DNA from: Streptomyces liliifuscus
Lineage (GTDB): Bacteria; Actinomycetota; Actinomycetes; Streptomycetales; Streptomycetaceae
Direction of reading: 5' to 3'
Assembly: GCF_016598615.1 (NCBI RefSeq)
Contig: NZ_CP066831.1
Span: forward strand, 4,030,001-4,094,000
DNA length: 64,000 nt
The notes under the pieces are model-generated. The model was not told where the DNA came from, did not search any database, and saw nothing but the letters and a program-made list of their open reading frames with translations. Numbering within the stretch: the stretch's first letter is position 1; each line of letters starts with the position of its first letter. Both the position numbers and the translations under genes were made by a program. Of the stretch, positions 8,345 through 17,888 are shown piece by piece.

Positions 8345-9376
8345 ATGACCTCGCCTACACCCTCTGCCACGACCGCACCCATGGTGGTGGCCGAAGACGC
8401 CGTACCGACGGCGCCGAAGACCCCGCCCCGAGGCGGTGACAGCCGCTCCCCCGGCCGGCTCGCCTGGCTGCGCTTCAAGCGCGACCGCACGGGTGTGGTC
8501 TCGGCCTGTGTGGTGCTGGTCTTCTTCGTCGCCGGAATCGGCGCCCCGCTGATCGCGAAGCTGTACGGCAAGGATCCGTACACGACCTACGGTCAGAACA
8601 CGGCGGGTCTGCTCAACGACTTCGGTTTCCCCGTCCGGCCCAACGGCGGCATCAGCGGCGACTTCTGGTTCGGCGTCGAACCTCAGCTCGGGCGGGACGT
8701 CTTCACGCTGCTGCTCTACGGCATCCGCAACTCGCTGCTGATCGCCACGGTGACGACCGTGCTGGTCACCCTGCTGGGCATCGTCGTAGGGCTCACGGCC
8801 GGCTATCTCGGCGGCCGGACCGACTACCTGGTCGGCCGGGTCATCGACATCCTGCTGGCCTTCCCCTCCACGCTCTTCTTCATCGCCTTCTGGCCCGTGA
8901 TGATCTCGATCCTCGTCTCGCCGGAGGACGCCACCCCGACCTGGCTCACGGTGGTCAGCCTGATCTCGGTGATGACCGCGTTCGGCTGGGCACCGATCGC
9001 CCGGCTGCTGCGGGGCGAGGTACTGGCCCTGCGCGAGCGGGAGTTCGTCGAGGCGTCCAAGGTGACCGGGGCGTCGCCGGCCCGGATCATCTTCAAGGAG
9101 CTGCTGCCGAACCTGTGGACGCCGATCCTCATCCAGGCGACCCTCGCGCTGCCGATGTACGTCACCACGGAGGCGGCGCTCGCCTTCCTCGGGGTGGGGC
9201 TCAGCGACCCGACGCCCGACTGGGGCGTGATGATCCAGCGCGGGGCGCAGGTCTATCAGAACGACATCACTTACATGCTCTTTCCCGGGCTGACGATGGT
9301 GATCTTCGTGATCGCTTTCAACCTGCTCGGTGACTCCGTCCGGGATGCGCTCGATCCGAAGACCAGGCGTCGATAG
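8345..9376 (+). CDS. BldKA-like peptide ABC permease (DppC type), bldK paralogue
   Basis: 343 aa. The ATG at 8345 follows CAGGAG at 4-nt spacing and was preferred to upstream GTG (8297) and ATG (8321) codons. The first 35 residues are hydrophilic and Thr/Pro-rich; then come WLRFKRDRTGVVSACVVLVF and about six membrane spans, with the EAA loop EASKVTGASPARIIFKELLPN and the C-terminal LLGDSVRDALDPKTRRR. It is close in sequence to the permease at 20878-21915 (shared RFKRDRTGV, GDFWFGVEP, LGRDVFT). It is the first gene of a plus-strand operon with the order permease, binding protein, permease, ATPase, ATPase, which is the bldKA-E order. Confidence 0.9.
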   Translation: MTSPTPSATTAPMVVAEDAVPTAPKTPPRGGDSRSPGRLAWLRFKRDRTGVVSACVVLVFFVAGIGAPLIAKLYGKDPYTTYGQNTAGLLNDFGFPVRPNGGISGDFWFGVEPQLGRDVFTLLLYGIRNSLLIATVTTVLVTLLGIVVGLTAGYLGGRTDYLVGRVIDILLAFPSTLFFIAFWPVMISILVSPEDATPTWLTVVSLISVMTAFGWAPIARLLRGEVLALREREFVEASKVTGASPARIIFKELLPNLWTPILIQATLALPMYVTTEAALAFLGVGLSDPTPDWGVMIQRGAQVYQNDITYMLFPGLTMVIFVIAFNLLGDSVRDALDPKTRRR

Positions 9377-9409
9377 CTCCGCTGAATTTGTCGGTTTGAA
9401 CCTGCGGGT

Positions 9410-9486
9410 TCGTCGTGGCTGGTCGCGCCCACGCGGCGGAGCCGCAAATCGATACAGCCCCGCGCCCCTGAAAGACAGGGGGCGCC
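9410..9486. repeat. Dispersed intergenic palindromic repeat (copy 1)
   Basis: The segment includes CGCGGCGGAGCCGC and the stem GCGCCCCTG (9462-9470) pairing with CAGGGGGCGC (9476-9485). It begins about 35 nt after the permease stop and ends 40 nt before the binding-protein ATG, inside an operon. From memory, near-identical strings are scattered through Streptomyces intergenic regions. Like the elements at 15.5, 24.4, 35.1, 38.6, 41.8 and 61.4 kb it lies directly after a stop codon. Confidence 0.6.
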
Positions 9487-9525
9487 CCCCGCTTCTCCCC
9501 TCTCCCTCATTCAGGCAGGACACCC

Positions 9526-11310
9526 ATGTCTATCTCGCGCAGAAACTTTGTCATCGCGACCTCGGTCGCGGCCGGTGGGTCGATGGTGCTTTCGGCCTGC
9601 AGCAGTGGTGGGGGCGGTGGCGGCACGGGAGGTGGCGGCTCCACGAGCACCGCCAAGTACTCCGCCGTCACCATCGGCACCGCGGACGACTCCACCGGGC
9701 CCGCGCCCGAGATCACCGGCGCGCGCAAGGGCGGGACGATCCACCCGATCGGGCCGGACGACTTCTCGCACCTCGACCCGCAGCGCATCTACTTCGCGTG
9801 GAACTCCACGGTCGGCAACCTCTACATCCGCTGTCTGACCGGCTACAAGATCGCCTCCGGCGGCGCCATGAAGCTGGTCGGCGACCTCGCCACCGACACC
9901 GGCACCATGTCCGACGGCGGCAAGACCTGGACCTTCACCCTGAAGGACGGGCTGAAGTGGGAGGACGGCAGCGAGCTCACCGTGGACGACGTACGCCACG
10001 GAATCGAGCGCGGCTTCGCGAGCTTCACCACCGAGGGGGCCACCTACCTCCAGTCCGCGCTGACCGGCACGAACGACTTCCGCTCGGTCTACAAAGGCCC
10101 GTACGGCGGCAAGCACCTCAGCTCGGTCGTCACGGACACCGCGAAGAAGACCATCACCTTCCACCTGAAGGAGGCCCGGCCGGACCTCAACTGGACGCTG
10201 GCGATGCAGTCCTACGGTGCCGTGCCCGTCAAGCACGACACCAAGGAGAAGTACGACAAGGACCCGGTCTCCTGCGGCCCGTACCGGATCAAGCAGCACT
10301 CGGTCGACAAGTCCCTGACGCTGGTGCGCAACACGCACTGGGACCCGGCGACGGACGCGATCCGCAACGCCTACCCGGACTCCTTCGTCTTCGAGTTCGG
10401 CCCCGAGGCACTCCAGGCCACGGACCGGCTGATCGCCGACTCCGGGACCGACCAGTACGCGGTCATGGCGTACAGCGGGGTGCCGGCCGAGCGCATCCAG
10501 AAGGTGCTCGGCACGGCCGACCTGAAGGCCCGTACCGTCGACGGTCTGCTGACCGGTCTCTACTACTACGCCATCAACTGCAAGCGGATCACTGATGTGA
10601 AGGTGCGTCAGGCGCTCAACTACGCCTGGCCGCTGGAGCAGATCCGCCGGATCTACGGCGGCCCGTCCGCGGGCGACTACGCGACCACGGTCCTCTCCCC
10701 CGATATCGCGGGCCGGGTGAAGTTCGACATCTACGGCAAGCTGACCAAGCCGCAGGGCGACACCGCGAAGGCGAAGGCCCTGCTCAAGGAGGCCGGAAAG
10801 CTCGGCCAGAAGATCGTCTACACCTATCCGCAGGGCGGGAACGACGCGTACGACAAGACCAAGGTCGTCATCGCGGACGCGCTGAAGCAGGCGGGCTTCG
10901 ACCCGGTCGTGAAGCCCGTCGAGTCGACCAGCTACTACGACCAGGTCCAGCAGATAGACAACCAGTTCGACGTGATGTGGTTCGGCTGGTCCCCCGACTG
11001 GCCCACCGGCTACACCCTCCTCCAGCCCCTCTTCGACGGCACCACGATCGCCAACGGCGCCAACAACGTCTCCCAGCTGAACGTGCCCTGGGTGAACGCG
11101 GCGATCAAGAAGGACGCCGTCATCCCGGACGCGACCAAGGCCAACGCCTCCTGGGCCGCACTGGACCGGCAGATCATGGAGAAGGAGGCGCCGATCATCC
11201 CCGAGACCTACCAGCGCCGCTACTACCTGTACGGGGACAAGGTGGGCGGGGGCGAGTTCGACCCGCTGTTCTCGGCGTTCATCCTCTACAAGCTGTACGC
11301 CAAGGCCTGA
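9526..11310 (+). CDS. BldKB-like peptide-binding lipoprotein, bldK paralogue
   Basis: 594 aa, SBP family 5. The N-terminus has a twin-arginine motif (SRRNFV) followed by a hydrophobic stretch and the lipobox LSAC, so it is probably Tat-exported and lipidated, unlike the paralogue at 18972-20777, which has a Sec-type lipoprotein signal. A run of Gly residues and a Ser/Thr linker follow the lipobox Cys. The body has GGKTWTFTLKDG, a VDDVRHGIER segment, DTKEKYDKDP and SLTLVRNTHWDP, all closely mirrored in the paralogue. It should bind extracellular oligopeptides for the co-transcribed permeases. It lies second in the operon, as bldKB does. Confidence 0.9.
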   Translation: MSISRRNFVIATSVAAGGSMVLSACSSGGGGGGTGGGGSTSTAKYSAVTIGTADDSTGPAPEITGARKGGTIHPIGPDDFSHLDPQRIYFAWNSTVGNLYIRCLTGYKIASGGAMKLVGDLATDTGTMSDGGKTWTFTLKDGLKWEDGSELTVDDVRHGIERGFASFTTEGATYLQSALTGTNDFRSVYKGPYGGKHLSSVVTDTAKKTITFHLKEARPDLNWTLAMQSYGAVPVKHDTKEKYDKDPVSCGPYRIKQHSVDKSLTLVRNTHWDPATDAIRNAYPDSFVFEFGPEALQATDRLIADSGTDQYAVMAYSGVPAERIQKVLGTADLKARTVDGLLTGLYYYAINCKRITDVKVRQALNYAWPLEQIRRIYGGPSAGDYATTVLSPDIAGRVKFDIYGKLTKPQGDTAKAKALLKEAGKLGQKIVYTYPQGGNDAYDKTKVVIADALKQAGFDPVVKPVESTSYYDQVQQIDNQFDVMWFGWSPDWPTGYTLLQPLFDGTTIANGANNVSQLNVPWVNAAIKKDAVIPDATKANASWAALDRQIMEKEAPIIPETYQRRYYLYGDKVGGGEFDPLFSAFILYKLYAKA

Positions 11311-11340
11311 GACCACCGGCCACCAGGGAATCGCCTCGCC

Positions 11341-12324
11341 ATGTTCCGCTTCCTCGTCCGTCGGACGCTCGGCGCGCTGCTGATCCTGCTGATCATCAGC
11401 GCCCTCACCTTCGTGCTCTTCTACGTCGCCCCGCGGGACCCGGCCCGCGCCGCCTGCGGCAAGCTCTGCACGCCCCAGACGCTCGCGCTGGTCCGGCACA
11501 ACCTCGGGATCTCCGACCCGCTGCCGGTCCAGTACTGGCACTGGCTCGTGGGCGTGTTCGCCGGCCGGGACTACACGGGGCTCGGGCACTGTCCCGCCCC
11601 GTGCCTCGGCTACTCGTTCACCAACCACGAGCCGGTGCTCGGCCTGATCACCGACCGCTTCCCGACGACGCTCTCGCTCTCCATCGGCAGCGCGGTGGTG
11701 TTCGTGCTCTTCGGCGTGGGCACGGGCATGATCGCGGCGGTCAAGCAGGGCAAGGCACTGGACAAGATCGCGTCCTCCGCCTCGCTGGTCGGCTCGTCGC
11801 TGCAGATCTACATCGTCGGTGTGGTCGCGATGTACTACCTCTCCGACGAGTGGCATCTGCTCCCCCGTCCGCAGGACAGCACGGGGTTCACCCAGGATCC
11901 GGGCGCCTGGTTCAAGGGGCTGCTGCTGCCGTGGCTGGTCCTCGCGCTGATCTTCACGGCCAACTACACCCGGATGACCCGCTCCCAGCTCGTGGAGACC
12001 CTCAGCGAGGACTATGTGCGCACGGCCCGCGCCAAGGGCCTGTCCCGTCGGACGGTCTTCTTCCGGTTCGCCTGGCGGGGTGCGATGGGCCCGATCGTCA
12101 CGATCCTCGGCCTCGACATCGGCTATCTCCTCGGCGGCGCGATCATCACCGAGGAGACGTTCGGACTGCACGGCATCGGCGCGCTGTCCATCAAGGCCGT
12201 ACGGGACAACGACCTGCCGCTGCTGCTCGGTGTCGTCCTCACCGCGGCCGCCGCGATCGTCGTCGCCAACATCGTCGTCGACGCCGTCTACGCCCTCATC
12301 GACCCGCGGGTCCGGCTCGCCTAG
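11341..12324 (+). CDS. BldKC-like peptide ABC permease (DppB type), bldK paralogue
   Basis: 327 aa. The DppB-type N-terminus MFRFLVRRTLGALLILLIIS is followed by an extracytoplasmic segment with paired cysteines (AACGKLCTPQT and GHCPAPCLGYSF). The same cysteine layout occurs in the permease at 17889-18866. The cytoplasmic EAA loop is RTARAKGLSRRTVFFRFAWR, and the protein ends VYALIDPRVRLA. It is the third gene of the operon, 30 nt after the binding-protein stop. Confidence 0.91.
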   Translation: MFRFLVRRTLGALLILLIISALTFVLFYVAPRDPARAACGKLCTPQTLALVRHNLGISDPLPVQYWHWLVGVFAGRDYTGLGHCPAPCLGYSFTNHEPVLGLITDRFPTTLSLSIGSAVVFVLFGVGTGMIAAVKQGKALDKIASSASLVGSSLQIYIVGVVAMYYLSDEWHLLPRPQDSTGFTQDPGAWFKGLLLPWLVLALIFTANYTRMTRSQLVETLSEDYVRTARAKGLSRRTVFFRFAWRGAMGPIVTILGLDIGYLLGGAIITEETFGLHGIGALSIKAVRDNDLPLLLGVVLTAAAAIVVANIVVDAVYALIDPRVRLA

Positions 12325-12338
12325 GAGAGGACGACCTC

Positions 12339-13367
12339 ATGAGCACCCCTTTCCTCTCCGTACGCGACCTGCGTGTCGCCTTCTCCACCGAGGACGGCCT
12401 CGTCAGGGCCGTCGACGGGCTCTCCTTCGACCTGGCCCAGGGCAGAACGCTCGGCATCGTGGGCGAGTCCGGCTCGGGCAAGTCCGTCACCAGCATGGCG
12501 ATCCTCGGCCTGCACGACCGTGAACACACCGACGTGGACGGCGAGATCCTGCTCGACGGCAAGGATCTGCTGACCGCGACCGAGCGGGAGCTGGAGCGGC
12601 TGCGCGGCAACACGATGTCCATGATCTTCCAGGACGCGCTGGCCTCGCTCTCGCCCTTCCACACGGTCGGCAGACAGATCGGCGAGACGTACCGCAAGCA
12701 CACCGGGGCGTCCCGGCACCAGGCTCGGGCGAGGTCGGTCGAGATGCTCCGACGGGTCGGCATCCCGCAGCCCGACCTGCGCGTGGACGACTATCCGCAC
12801 CAGTTCTCCGGCGGTATGCGCCAGCGCGCGATGATCGCCATGGCGCTGGTCTGCGACCCGCAACTGCTGATCGCGGACGAACCGACCACGGCCCTGGACG
12901 TGACGGTCCAGGCCCAGATCATGGACCTCCTCAAGGACCTCCAGCAGGAGTTCGGCACGGCGATCGTCTTCATCACCCATGACCTGGGTGTCATCGCCAA
13001 CATCGCGGACGACGTGCTGGTGATGTACGGCGGCCGGTGTGTGGAGCGGGGCACGCGGAACCAGGTACTGCGCACGCCCCAACACCCGTACACCTGGGGC
13101 CTGCTGGGCTCGATGCCGAGCCTCGACGGGCCGGTCGACGTGCCGCTGTCACCGATCCCCGGCCTGCCGCCGTCCCTCCTCAATCCGCCGTCGGGCTGCC
13201 GCTTCCACCCCCGGTGCGCGTTCGCCGAGAAGGTCCACGGCGGGCTGTGCGCCACGGACAGCCCGCCGCTGGAGATCAACGGCGGGGGCCGCGGCACGGC
13301 CTGCCACCTGACCGCCGACCAGCGCCGCGAGTTCTTCGTCGACTACGCGACGCCCCAGCCCAACTGA
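12339..13367 (+). CDS. BldKD-like peptide ABC ATPase, bldK paralogue
   Basis: 342 aa, starting MSTPFLSVRDLRVAFSTEDG at an ATG with AGGAGAGG upstream, 14 nt after the permease stop. Motifs are Walker A GESGSGKS, signature FSGGMRQR, Walker B LLIADEPTTALD and FITHDLGV, plus the C-terminal HPYTWGLLGSMP and Cys segment GCRFHPRCAF. It is strikingly similar over its whole length to the ATPase at 16817-17878. One difference is Ala in its Q-loop segment MIFQDALASL where the paralogue has MIFQDPLTAL. Confidence 0.91.
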   Translation: MSTPFLSVRDLRVAFSTEDGLVRAVDGLSFDLAQGRTLGIVGESGSGKSVTSMAILGLHDREHTDVDGEILLDGKDLLTATERELERLRGNTMSMIFQDALASLSPFHTVGRQIGETYRKHTGASRHQARARSVEMLRRVGIPQPDLRVDDYPHQFSGGMRQRAMIAMALVCDPQLLIADEPTTALDVTVQAQIMDLLKDLQQEFGTAIVFITHDLGVIANIADDVLVMYGGRCVERGTRNQVLRTPQHPYTWGLLGSMPSLDGPVDVPLSPIPGLPPSLLNPPSGCRFHPRCAFAEKVHGGLCATDSPPLEINGGGRGTACHLTADQRREFFVDYATPQPN

Positions 13368-13410
13368 CGCCGCAGCCCAACCGACTTACAAGAGAAGGGA
13401 TTTCACGATC

Positions 13411-14457
<1,047 letters not shown>

Positions 14458-14483
14458 GAGGCCGCTCCCCCGGCGGTCGTCGG

Positions 14484-14513
14484 GACCGGGGCTCGCAGGA
14501 CCGGGGCTCGCAG
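14484..14513. repeat. 15-bp tandem duplication between convergent genes
   Basis: The unit GACCGGGGCTCGCAG occurs twice in direct succession (14484-14498 and 14499-14513) in the 68-bp gap between two convergent stop codons. It looks like a slippage duplication. No clear terminator stem is seen here. Confidence 0.6.
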
Positions 14514-14525
14514 GACAGGCCGGTC

Positions 14526-15404
14526 TTACGCGTCCAGGTCCAGCTCCCCCACGACCTGGTCGCCGCTCGTCTCTCCCGTACGGCGGAATCCGAGCCCCAG
14601 GTAGAACGGCTCGGGGCTGCCCTCGCCCTCCGCCCAGGTGACCGTCACAAGGCGGGTTCGGCCACGGCGGCGGATCTCGTCGCAGACGGACTGCACCGCG
14701 AAGCGGCCGTATCCGCGGCGCTGCTTGCCGTCGGCGATGTTGAGACGCCAGAGCCCTGAGCGGGGCCGGTCGTCGGGATTCTCGGGGTTCTCGGGGTCGA
14801 AGCGGACGTCGAAGAAGGCCATGACGAAGCCGACGAGTTCGTCGCCGTCGTAGACCAGGCGGGGCCAGGCGGTGTCGGGCTGTGCGTAGGCCTCGGCCAG
14901 GGACTGTGCGACCGGGGAGACGAAGCGTTCCTGGTCGGGGCGGACCTTGAGGGCGAGCGCGGCCTCGATGTTGTCGGGGGTGACCTTTTCCAGGCGGAGG
15001 GACTGCGGGCCGGTGGTGGCGGAGGGGGCGGGGGACGGCTGCGCGCGCTCCACGCAGAACTCGTTCCCCTCGGGGTCCGCCATGGTGACCCAGCCGCCGC
15101 CGCCGGGGCGGCGGAGGTCGTTGATCACCCGGGCGCCGAGGGCGATCGCGCGGTCGACCTCCTCCTCGCGGGTGCGGCCCTTCGGCTTGAGGTCGAAGTG
15201 GATGCGGTTCTTGGTCGTCTTGCCTTCCGGGACGCGGACGAAGAGCAGCCTCGGGCCGCCGTCCGGGTCCTCGATCAGCGCCTCCGGGTCACCGGGCTTG
15301 TCGTCGTCGGCCAGCGGCCGCCCGAGCAGTTCGCTCCAGAACAGCCCGAGGTCGTACGGGTCTCCGACGCAGTCAAAGGTGACGCTATGAATCCCCGGCC
15401 TCAA
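14526..15404 (-). CDS. VOC (glyoxalase-fold) plus GNAT acetyltransferase fusion protein
   Basis: 292 aa from a TTG start at 15404 preceded by GGAGGGG at a 6-nt spacing; no ATG or GTG fits the domain start. Residues about 5-115 form a VOC/glyoxalase-like domain (HSVTFDCVGDPYDLGLFWSE, HFDLKPKGRT, DPEGNEFCVE). Residues about 135-290 form a GNAT domain with LVGFVMAFFDV and a Q/RxxGxG/A-like acetyl-CoA site, KQRRGYGRFAVQ. VOC domains bind metals or drugs and GNAT domains acetylate amines; the substrate is unknown. The gene is wedged between the two bldK-type operons. Confidence 0.82.
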   Translation of the reverse strand: MRPGIHSVTFDCVGDPYDLGLFWSELLGRPLADDDKPGDPEALIEDPDGGPRLLFVRVPEGKTTKNRIHFDLKPKGRTREEEVDRAIALGARVINDLRRPGGGGWVTMADPEGNEFCVERAQPSPAPSATTGPQSLRLEKVTPDNIEAALALKVRPDQERFVSPVAQSLAEAYAQPDTAWPRLVYDGDELVGFVMAFFDVRFDPENPENPDDRPRSGLWRLNIADGKQRRGYGRFAVQSVCDEIRRRGRTRLVTVTWAEGEGSPEPFYLGLGFRRTGETSGDQVVGELDLDA

Positions 15405-15451
15405 CTGTCCCCTCCAGAGCTCTTGTCCTGCACGATCACCGCCCGAATTCC

Positions 15452-15680
15452 TCGCCCCCGCCGCCCCTACCCTCCCCCACTCTCGGCTTCGCTCGAGCGG
15501 GGGGACCCCCATCGTCCCTGACTCAGGGGCTCCGCCCCCGAACCCCCGTATCGGCCTGAACGGCCTCGTCCTCAAACGCCGGACGGGCTGAAAATCAGCC
15601 CCTCCGGCGTTTGAGGAGCGGGGGTTCGGGGGCCGGCCCCCGAAAAGGGACGGGAATGGGTAGGGGCGGCGGGGGCGAGG
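15452..15680. repeat. Palindromic intergenic element with 32-bp terminal inverted repeats (copy at 15.5 kb)
   Basis: The right end (15649-15680) is identical to the right ends at 35215-35246 and 38751-38782. The left end begins with the same 20 bases (TCGCCCCCGCCGCCCCTACC, from 15452) but then carries an extra segment containing GCTTCGCTCGAGCGGGG. Bases 15523-15680 match the 35-kb copy apart from one extra A. Inside is an 18-bp stem with AAACGCCGG at its base. The element ends 5 nt after the bldKE stop (minus strand), so it probably serves as that operon's 3' end. TTCC/GGAA just outside the repeats extends the pairing. Confidence 0.8.
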
Positions 15681-15685
15681 AAACG

Positions 15686-16804
15686 TCAGTTCTTTGTGGC
15701 GTCCTGTTCCAGGGCCGCCAGGGCCGGGTCGAGGACGATGTCCTCGTCGCGGGCCTCGGTCGTCGGGTCCTCCGGGAAGTGGCAGGCCGTCAGGTGACCG
15801 GCCCGGTTGCCGGAGATCTGGAGCAGCGGAGGCTCCTCCGTGGCGCACTTGTCCTGCGCCTTCCAGCAACGGGTCCGGAACCGGCAGCCGGACGGCGGAT
15901 GGATCGGCGAGGGCACGTCACCGGAGAGCCGAATCCGCTCCCGGTCCTCGACCTCGTCGTCCAGCGCGACCTCCGGAACCGCCGACAGCAGAGCATGCGT
16001 GTAGGGATGCCGCGGCCGGTTGTAGATGGAGTCCCGGTCCCCGACCTCCACCACCTTCCCGAGGTACATCACCGCGAGCCGCTGCGAGAAGTGCCGCACG
16101 ATCGCCAGGTCGTGGGCGATGAAGAGGAAGGCGATGCCCATCTCCTCCTGGACCTTCTGGAGAAGGTTCACCACCTGCGCCTGGATCGACACGTCCAGGG
16201 CCGACACCGGCTCGTCCGCCACGATCAGCTTCGGGTTGAGCGCCAGGGCCCGGGCCACCCCGATGCGCTGACGCTGACCGCCGGAGAACTCGTGCGGGAA
16301 GCGGTTGTAGTGCTCCGGGTTGAGCCCGACCAGTTCGAGGAGTTCGCGTACCCGCGTCTCCCGACCGCCCTTCGGGTCGATCCCGTTGACCTCCATCGGC
16401 GACTTGATGATCGTGCCGACGGTCTGCCGCGGGTTCAGCGAGGAGTACGGGTCCTGGAAGATCATCTGGATCTCGGACCGTACGGGCGCGATCTGCTTGC
16501 GCGAGGCGTGCGTGATGTCCTGCCCCGCGTACGTGATCTTTCCGCCGGTCGGCTCCAGGAGGCGGGTGATGAGCCGGCCCGTCGTCGACTTGCCGCAGCC
16601 GGACTCGCCGACCAGGCCGACGCTCTCGCCGACACCGACGGTCAGGTCGACACCGTCGACGGCCTGCACGGCTCCGACCCTGCGCTTGATCGGGAATCCG
16701 CCGTAGATCGGGAAGTGCTTCGTCAGGCCCTCGACGGAGAGCAGCGGTTCGCCGGCTCCGTCGACGGGGCCCTGCGGCTTCGGCAGGGTGAGTTTGTCGC
16801 TCAT
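15686..16804 (-). CDS. bldKE: BldKE, oligopeptide ABC importer ATPase
   Basis: 372 aa. Walker A GESGCGKST, signature FSGGQRQR, Walker B LIVADEPVSALD and IAHDLAIVRH identify an OppF-type ATPase, with HPYTHALLSAVPEV and GCRFRTRCWKAQDKC at the C-terminus. The N-terminus is about 20 residues longer than the paralogue at 13411, and a hydrophilic tail follows the HPY domain. The name rests on gene order (permease, binding protein, permease, ATPase, ATPase) and proximity to typA, as I remember for S. coelicolor bldK. BldK imports an oligopeptide signal needed for aerial mycelium formation. This gene ends the operon and a palindromic element follows directly. Confidence 0.85.
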   Translation of the reverse strand: MSDKLTLPKPQGPVDGAGEPLLSVEGLTKHFPIYGGFPIKRRVGAVQAVDGVDLTVGVGESVGLVGESGCGKSTTGRLITRLLEPTGGKITYAGQDITHASRKQIAPVRSEIQMIFQDPYSSLNPRQTVGTIIKSPMEVNGIDPKGGRETRVRELLELVGLNPEHYNRFPHEFSGGQRQRIGVARALALNPKLIVADEPVSALDVSIQAQVVNLLQKVQEEMGIAFLFIAHDLAIVRHFSQRLAVMYLGKVVEVGDRDSIYNRPRHPYTHALLSAVPEVALDDEVEDRERIRLSGDVPSPIHPPSGCRFRTRCWKAQDKCATEEPPLLQISGNRAGHLTACHFPEDPTTEARDEDIVLDPALAALEQDATKN

Positions 16805-16816
16805 GTCTCGTTCTCC

Positions 16817-17878
16817 CTAGCCCAGCCGGGGTTTGATCTGCTCGATGAAAAAGGTCGACTTCTGCGCCGCGTCGAGATGGCAGGCGGCGCCCCGGCCCTC
16901 GGGCAGCTGCGGCCGCTCGTCCGTGCAGCGGGTTCCGCCGACCTCGGCGGTGAAGCCGCAGCGCGGGTGGAAGGGGCAGCCCGACGGCGGGTTCAGCAGG
17001 CTGGGCGGCGAGCCGGGGATCGGCGTGAGCGCCTGCGCGGTGTCACCGCCGAGTCGCGGCATGGAGCTCAGCAGGCCCCAGGTGTAGGGGTGCTGGGGGT
17101 TGCGCAGCACCTCGCGGACGGTGCCGCGTTCCACGGCCCGCCCGGAGTACATCACCAGCAGGTCGTCGGCCATGTTGGAGATGACGCCGAGGTCGTGGGT
17201 GATGAAGATGATCGCCGAGCCGAACTCCTGCTGGAGGTCCTTGAGCAGGTCGAGGATCTGCGCCTGGACGGTCACGTCCAGGGCCGTGGTCGGCTCGTCC
17301 GCGATCAGCAGGTCGGGGTCGCAGATCAGCGCCATGGCGATCATCGCGCGCTGGCGCATACCGCCGGAGAACTGGTGCGGATAGTCGTTGAAGCGCATGG
17401 CGGGCTGCGGGATGCCGACCTTGTCGAGCATCTCGATGGCCCGCGCCTTCGCCTCCTTCTTGGAGGCGCCGGTGTGCTTCATGAACGGTTCCGCGATCTG
17501 CCGGCCCACCGTGTAGTACGGCGAGAGCGCGGTCAGCGGGTCCTGGAAGATCATCGCGACCTTGTTGCCGCGGAGCTTCTCCATCTCCTTCTCGGTCGCG
17601 GTGACCAGCTCCTTGCCGTCCAGGACGATCTCGCCCTCGACGGTGGAGGTCTTCGGGTTGTGCAGGCCGAGGACGGTCAGGTTGGTGACGGACTTGCCGG
17701 AGCCCGACTCGCCCACGATGCCGAGCGTCTTGCCTCGTTCGACGTCGAAGGAGAGTCCGTCGACCGCCTTCACAATGCCGTCCTCGGTGGAGAACCGCAC
17801 CCGCAGGTCGCGGACCGAGAGGAAGGCCTCCGGCCCGCTCGGGGCCTTCTCGCCTTCGGTCTTGGTCAGTGTGGTCAC
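16817..17878 (-). CDS. bldKD: BldKD, oligopeptide ABC importer ATPase
   Basis: 353 aa. Motifs are Walker A GESGSGKS, MIFQDPLTAL, signature FSGGMRQR, Walker B LLIADEPTTALD and FITHDLGV; the C-terminus has HPYTWGLLSSMP and the Cys segment GCPFHPRCGF. It is the fourth gene of the operon, with 10 nt to the preceding permease stop and 12 nt to the bldKE start. It should form the nucleotide-binding heterodimer with BldKE. Confidence 0.85.
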   Translation of the reverse strand: MTTLTKTEGEKAPSGPEAFLSVRDLRVRFSTEDGIVKAVDGLSFDVERGKTLGIVGESGSGKSVTNLTVLGLHNPKTSTVEGEIVLDGKELVTATEKEMEKLRGNKVAMIFQDPLTALSPYYTVGRQIAEPFMKHTGASKKEAKARAIEMLDKVGIPQPAMRFNDYPHQFSGGMRQRAMIAMALICDPDLLIADEPTTALDVTVQAQILDLLKDLQQEFGSAIIFITHDLGVISNMADDLLVMYSGRAVERGTVREVLRNPQHPYTWGLLSSMPRLGGDTAQALTPIPGSPPSLLNPPSGCPFHPRCGFTAEVGGTRCTDERPQLPEGRGAACHLDAAQKSTFFIEQIKPRLG

Positions 17879-17888
17879 GGTATTTCTC

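Noticed and set aside
9511..12171. Minus-strand frame of 886 codons opposite the second importer operon
   Set aside because: Antisense image of the binding-protein and permease genes; no start signal and no recognisable domain.
15452..15680. Palindromic elements as classic MITEs with target-site duplications
   Set aside because: No direct repeats flank the three copies; the adjacent bases are complementary instead, which argues for folding rather than a simple insertion duplication.
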